Positions 6,297-9,544 of a DNA stretch of 9,544 nucleotides are shown here, one piece after another; the stretch's first letter is position 1; each line of letters opens with the position of its first letter. This stretch comes from Dehalococcoidia bacterium (lineage in GTDB: Bacteria; Chloroflexota; Dehalococcoidia; Lucifugimonadales; Lucifugimonadaceae). The translations under genes were made by a program, and so were the position numbers. A model generated the notes under the pieces. That model was not told where the DNA came from, did not search any database, and saw only the letters and a list, made by a program, of their open reading frames with translations. The DNA lies in the NCBI GenBank assembly GCA_028278465.1, contig JANQEF010000014.1:1-9544 (forward strand), read 5' to 3'.

Positions 6297-8243
6297 CTAA
6301 GGAAGCTCTACGGTGAAATCGTTGTAGCGCTCTTCGCTCTCGCCGCGCTGGAAGATCCCGGCCCAGGTCGAACCCTCGAGCGCCGGGTCGCTGAACTTGA
6401 AGACCGTCTTGCCGTTCAGCTTCAGCTTCGCCTCGCCCTCTTCCACCTCGACCCTCATCGTGCGCGTGCGGCCCGCCTGCCACTTGAAATCGTCGGTTAT
6501 GTCGATGCCAAAGTAGACGCCGCCGATCAACTGGCCGGCGTGCAGGAAATCCCCACGGCGGAAGAATATGAAGCCGTTGCGGCCGGCATCGTCCGTACCG
6601 GTGCTCCTGCCACCGAACAGCACGCCCACACGGCCGCCGTCCCACCTGACCTTCGACTTCAGCTCGTACTCGTCGGCGCCGGTGTCGATCACCGCGAAGC
6701 GGTCAAAGCCACCAGGGCCGAACACGCCGCTCTGCTCAGAGGCCTGAGCCTGCAGCAGCATCCAGAAGCCGTCCACATCGGTCCAGCCCTCGCCAGACGG
6801 GTCGATCTCAGGGGTGCGGTGACGCAGCAGCGAGAAGTCGGGCGAGTTGAAGCTGTCGAAGAGCCATGCGTCAGGAGGAGGATCACCGGTGCCCGGAGGC
6901 ACGATCGGCGGGTCGGGAACGAACGGACGCGGCAGGTCACTGTCGGGTGACGTGCGAACAACGAAGTTGTCGAAGGTGTTGCCGGCGTTAAAGCGGTCGA
7001 ACAGCCCGGCGTTCAGGACCGACGGCTCTTCGATGCCGAAGGCCAGCAAGATCGGCTCGCTGTCGTCGAGGTAGGCGAATGCGTGACCGTCCTGCAGGCG
7101 GATCCGCAGGTTTCGCGTCTGGCCGGGCGTCCACGAAGCGAGCTGCCGGCCGCGCTCGCGGAACATGCCAGCCTCAACGCGCCCGATGACGATCGAGAAG
7201 CCGTCCCAGAACGCCAGCGAGTATGTTGTGCCTTCGCCGACGTTCCATGCAAGACCGGCGAAGCCGCCATGCCACGTGATGTCGGCAGATATCTCCTGCA
7301 GCGGCGCATCCTCTGATGGGATGAAGACGATGTGATCACCGGACGGCCTCGCAGGGTCGGGTGTGGCTACTGAGACTGCGCCACCGCTTATCTCCCAGCC
7401 GCCGGTTTTAGCGGTCCATCCGCCGCCTGATGTGATCTCTGTGCCTGTGTGCGACCCCAGGTCCGTGCCGTCGGTCGCGGTGAAGCTGTCTGATACCACG
7501 GGCGGCGACATCTTCTCGTCCGGCGGGCGGACACGGTCGTCGTCCTCGTCATCATCCTCGTCGTCGGACTCGACTCGGAAGTCGGTGAACGCAGTGCGCT
7601 GCGAAGGCTGCTGGATAAGGCCGACGTACGTCGCGTCTGCAAAGGCCGGATCAGAGGTCCGCAGCCTACGCTTGCCGTTAACCGCGACCTGCACGTCGCC
7701 GTGCCTGACTGAAACGGTCCAGAGATCGCCCGAGTCGCTCTTCGACCGGAACGACCGCCTCGCGAGCTCGGTCTCGGCGCCAGCGACCACCTTGATCAGC
7801 CGCAGCCGCTTTCCCTTGTGGACAGCCGCCATGTAGTTGTCGGCATCGACGTAGCGGAACACGACGCCTGTCAGCGTGCTCGGCTCGGAGCGGATGACAG
7901 TCACGCTGAGGTCGAACTCGCTCACCTGCGAGTCGATTACAGCGATCTTCGATGACAGGTTCAGGTCGGCGTCACGGGCGGAGCGGCCATCGGAGGCAAT
8001 CTGGAAGTTGGTCCCGATGCCCGTGATCCAGCCGCCGCCTACCGAATCGCTGTTCGGCTCGTGAAGGGAGAGCCGCGTTCCGGGCGCATCGCGGAACGTG
8101 TCGCGAACGAACTTTTCCTCGTCGTCATCGTCATCTGCACGAACAGGACCGGCCACTGCAACTGCGAACAGCGCAGCTGCCATCAGCGACAGCAGAACCC
8201 TGTAGCCGTCGGTAAGGCCCGGTTTTCGAACCGCCAGGAACAT
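6297..8243 (-). CDS. Secreted protein with three similar beta-rich (probably ConA-like) domains
   Basis: A 648-residue exported protein. Residues 16-32 are a hydrophobic signal core ending in VRA (34-36), a likely signal-peptidase I site, so the mature chain would begin with five Asp. Three domains of about 180 residues follow: 45-225, 249-431 and 460-648. Each opens with a DxF/DSF strand, has a G-G/E-G-W motif (69-72, 273-276, 484-487) and closes with V/AGLI/F-type and (T/D/N)-D/N-F-x-V strands (207-224, 412-429, 628-645). The spacing from the GW motif to the last strand is about 150 residues in all three. This layout fits concanavalin A-like/LamG-type jelly-roll domains, which often bind carbohydrate; no catalytic residues can be named. 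The linkers are an Asp/Glu run (227-236) and a Pro-rich stretch (433-459). The start is the ATG at 8243; a GTG at 8267 would add 8 residues. There is no C-terminal anchor, so it is probably released or surface-bound. Confidence 0.85.
   Translation of the reverse strand: MFLAVRKPGLTDGYRVLLSLMAAALFAVAVAGPVRADDDDDEEKFVRDTFRDAPGTRLSLHEPNSDSVGGGWITGIGTNFQIASDGRSARDADLNLSSKIAVIDSQVSEFDLSVTVIRSEPSTLTGVVFRYVDADNYMAAVHKGKRLRLIKVVAGAETELARRSFRSKSDSGDLWTVSVRHGDVQVAVNGKRRLRTSDPAFADATYVGLIQQPSQRTAFTDFRVESDDEDDDEDDDRVRPPDEKMSPPVVSDSFTATDGTDLGSHTGTEITSGGGWTAKTGGWEISGGAVSVATPDPARPSGDHIVFIPSEDAPLQEISADITWHGGFAGLAWNVGEGTTYSLAFWDGFSIVIGRVEAGMFRERGRQLASWTPGQTRNLRIRLQDGHAFAYLDDSEPILLAFGIEEPSVLNAGLFDRFNAGNTFDNFVVRTSPDSDLPRPFVPDPPIVPPGTGDPPPDAWLFDSFNSPDFSLLRHRTPEIDPSGEGWTDVDGFWMLLQAQASEQSGVFGPGGFDRFAVIDTGADEYELKSKVRWDGGRVGVLFGGRSTGTDDAGRNGFIFFRRGDFLHAGQLIGGVYFGIDITDDFKWQAGRTRTMRVEVEEGEAKLKLNGKTVFKFSDPALEGSTWAGIFQRGESEERYNDFTVELP
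7539..7569 (-). repeat. Trinucleotide-like tract encoding the acidic linker
   Basis: A run of GTC/CTC/ATC triplets on the plus strand (GAC/GAG/GAT on the coding strand) that encodes the Asp/Glu linker between domains 1 and 2 of the secreted protein. A shorter tract near 8118-8136 encodes the Asp/Glu run behind the signal peptide. Such tracts can change length by slippage in whole codons. Confidence 0.55.
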
Positions 8244-8288
8244 CTCGAGTCTCGCCGGTCTGATCACCCTTCACGTTGCGGGTGCTCG

Positions 8289-8317
8289 ATTATGTCTCCG
8301 CAAGCTCGGCCTGGAAA
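8289..8317 (-). promoter_or_regulatory. Probable sigma-70-type promoter of the secreted-protein gene
   Basis: On the minus strand TTTCCA (8317-8312, 4 of 6 matches to TTGACA) is followed by a 17-base spacer and CATAAT (8294-8289, 5 of 6 matches to TATAAT). Transcription would begin near 8282, leaving a leader of about 40 bases before the ATG at 8243. Spacing and matches are good for a GC-rich region, but there is no independent support. Confidence 0.4.
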
Positions 8318-8478
8318 CAGTAGCCGATGAACTTCCCGTAACTATTTCGTTCACATCGGTGATCCGGATGACTCAAAACCGCTCTGTACCGTAGAAATCG
8401 CCCGGTTCGGCCATAGCAACCTGCGAATTGGCGGATCGATGTGTCCATGCGCACCATGCCGTCGTCTCGTCCGGCACC

Positions 8479-8484
8479 TACAAT
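8479..8484 (+). promoter_or_regulatory. -10-like hexamer TACAAT directly upstream of lepA
   Basis: TACAAT ends 8 bases before the lepA ATG at 8493, so RNA starting about 7 bases downstream would begin almost at the start codon. No good -35 lies 16-18 bases upstream (ATGCCG at 8456-8461), and no Shine-Dalgarno sequence precedes the ATG. The combination suggests a leaderless transcript. Confidence 0.3.
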
Positions 8485-8492
8485 TGATCGAT

Positions 8493-9544
8493 ATGGACCA
8501 GTCCCGAATCCGCAACTTCTGCATCATCGCCCACATCGACCACGGCAAGTCGACCCTTGCCGACCGTCTTATACAGGAGACCGGCGCCGTAGCCGATCGC
8601 GATCTCACCGAACAGCACCTCGACACAATGGCGCTGGAGCGGGAGCGCGGCATCACGATCAAGGCGCAGGCGATCAGGCTGCCGTACAAGGCCCAGGACG
8701 GCGCCGAGTACCAGCTGAACCTGATCGACACGCCGGGACACGTCGACTTCTCGTACGAGGTGTCCCGCTCGCTCGCCGCCTGCGAAGGCGCGCTGCTTCT
8801 GGTCGATGCCACGCAGGGGATCCAGGCGCAGACGATGGCGAACATATACCTGGCGCTGGAGCACGACCTTGAGATCATCCCGGTGATCAACAAGATCGAC
8901 ATGCCGGCGGCCGAGCCGGAGCGCGTCGCTGACGAGATCAAGCAGGCGTTCGGCTTCAAGGACAGCGAGATCCTGTACGCATCGGGCAAGACCGGCGAGG
9001 GCGTGGACGACCTGCTTGAGACGATCATCCACCTGATCCCACCGCCGAAAGGCGACCCGGACGCGCCGCTGCAGGCGATGATCTTCGACTCGAAGTACGA
9101 CCAGTTCAAGGGCGTCGTCGCCTACATCAGGGTCGTAAACGGAAGGCTCCGGCCCAACGAGAAGGTGCGGCTGATGGGCACGAAGGTGGAACTGGAGGCG
9201 CTGGAGACCGGCTATTTCTCACCGGTGCTCATGCAGTCCGAATCCCTGTCAGTTGGCGAGGTTGGCTACGTCGCGACCGGGCTGAAGAACGTCCGCGACT
9301 GCCGGGTTGGCGACACGATGACGCTGGCGGCAAATCCTGCGTCCGAACCGCTGCCCGGTTACGCGCAGCAACGGCCGATGGTGTTTACCGGCATCTACCC
9401 GGCCGAGGGCGACGACTTCCCGGAGTTGCGAGAGGCGCTTTCGAAGCTGCAGCTGAACGACGCCGCCCTGGTGTTCGAGCCGGAGTCATCGGCCGCGCTC
9501 GGCTTCGGGTTCAGGTGTGGGTTCCTCGGCCTGCTGCACATGAA
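8493..9544 (+). CDS. lepA: Elongation factor 4 (LepA) GTPase, N-terminal part (3' end outside window)
   Basis: A translational GTPase that binds the ribosome; EF-4 is associated with back-translocation and with efficient initiation or ribosome assembly under stress. The frame is open for 350 codons, somewhat more than half of the usual ~600 residues. All G motifs are visible: G1 AHIDHGKST (13-21), G2 RGITI (52-56), G3 DTPGH (79-83), G4 NKID (133-136) and G5 SGK (164-166, where SAK is more usual). Domain II spans about 190-275, and the EF-G-domain-III-like part starts near 293 (RPMVFTGIYPAEGDDF) and runs into GFRCGFLGLLHM at the window edge, a strong LepA signature. The start ATG at 8493 gives the typical short N-terminus (MDQSRIRNFCIIAH). 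Expression is probably independent of the divergent secreted-protein gene, 249 bases away. Confidence 0.97.
   Translation, partial: MDQSRIRNFCIIAHIDHGKSTLADRLIQETGAVADRDLTEQHLDTMALERERGITIKAQAIRLPYKAQDGAEYQLNLIDTPGHVDFSYEVSRSLAACEGALLLVDATQGIQAQTMANIYLALEHDLEIIPVINKIDMPAAEPERVADEIKQAFGFKDSEILYASGKTGEGVDDLLETIIHLIPPPKGDPDAPLQAMIFDSKYDQFKGVVAYIRVVNGRLRPNEKVRLMGTKVELEALETGYFSPVLMQSESLSVGEVGYVATGLKNVRDCRVGDTMTLAANPASEPLPGYAQQRPMVFTGIYPAEGDDFPELREALSKLQLNDAALVFEPESSAALGFGFRCGFLGLLHM

Noticed and set aside
6207..6950. Plus-strand open frame of 247 codons after the VTT gene
   Set aside because: It overlaps the last third of the secreted-protein gene in antisense, has no ribosome binding site and no recognisable domain.
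7539..7580. Short triplet repeats that could suggest a repeat array
   Set aside because: They are in-frame Asp/Glu codons of the secreted protein's linker, with no spacer-repeat structure, so this is not a CRISPR array.
8351..9109. Minus-strand open frames (252 and 184 codons) opposite lepA
   Set aside because: The plus strand encodes LepA with all GTPase motifs through this interval, so these frames are antisense artefacts.

Overview
The window is about 9.5 kb of high-GC bacterial chromosome carrying seven protein genes, two of them cut by the window ends. I saw no rRNA, tRNA, transposase or CRISPR array. The LepA protein, the GC-rich coding sequence and the mix of FAD-linked oxidase, Gfo/Idh/MocA and aldo/keto reductase genes suggest a free-living bacterium, possibly of the Chloroflexota. 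That taxonomic guess is an inference from overall impression, not from an alignment.

Left half (1-5345, all minus strand). In the order of transcription this holds a GlcD-type FAD-linked oxidase (3762-5345), a P-loop ATPase resembling ORC/Cdc6 proteins (2194-3750), a Gfo/Idh/MocA-family oxidoreductase (1025-2077) and the N-terminal part of an aldo/keto reductase (1-577). The three oxidoreductases look like ordinary metabolic genes for hydroxy-acid, sugar or polyol conversion. The ATPase does not fit: its DNA is visibly AT-richer than its neighbours (hand counts of 33% GC at 3421-3480 and 42% at 2461-2520, against 70% at 4201-4260 in glcD). Yet its ribosome binding site overlaps the glcD stop codon. 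It is the best candidate in the window for an uncharacterised function and a transferred gene.

The 447-base gap between the Gfo/Idh gene and the aldo/keto reductase gene is packed with inverted and direct repeats and looks like a landing site for dispersed intergenic repeats.

Right half (5346-9544). A 251-base GC-rich region separates glcD from the divergent gene for a small VTT/DedA-like membrane protein (5597-6247, plus). Convergent to it is a secreted protein built of three similar beta-rich domains joined by acidic and proline-rich linkers (6297-8243, minus). A 5' region shared with a divergent partner then leads to lepA (8493 to the window end, plus), which encodes the ribosome-associated GTPase EF-4. 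Its start has no Shine-Dalgarno sequence but has a -10-like hexamer directly upstream, so it may be leaderless. These right-hand genes show no obvious functional link to each other.
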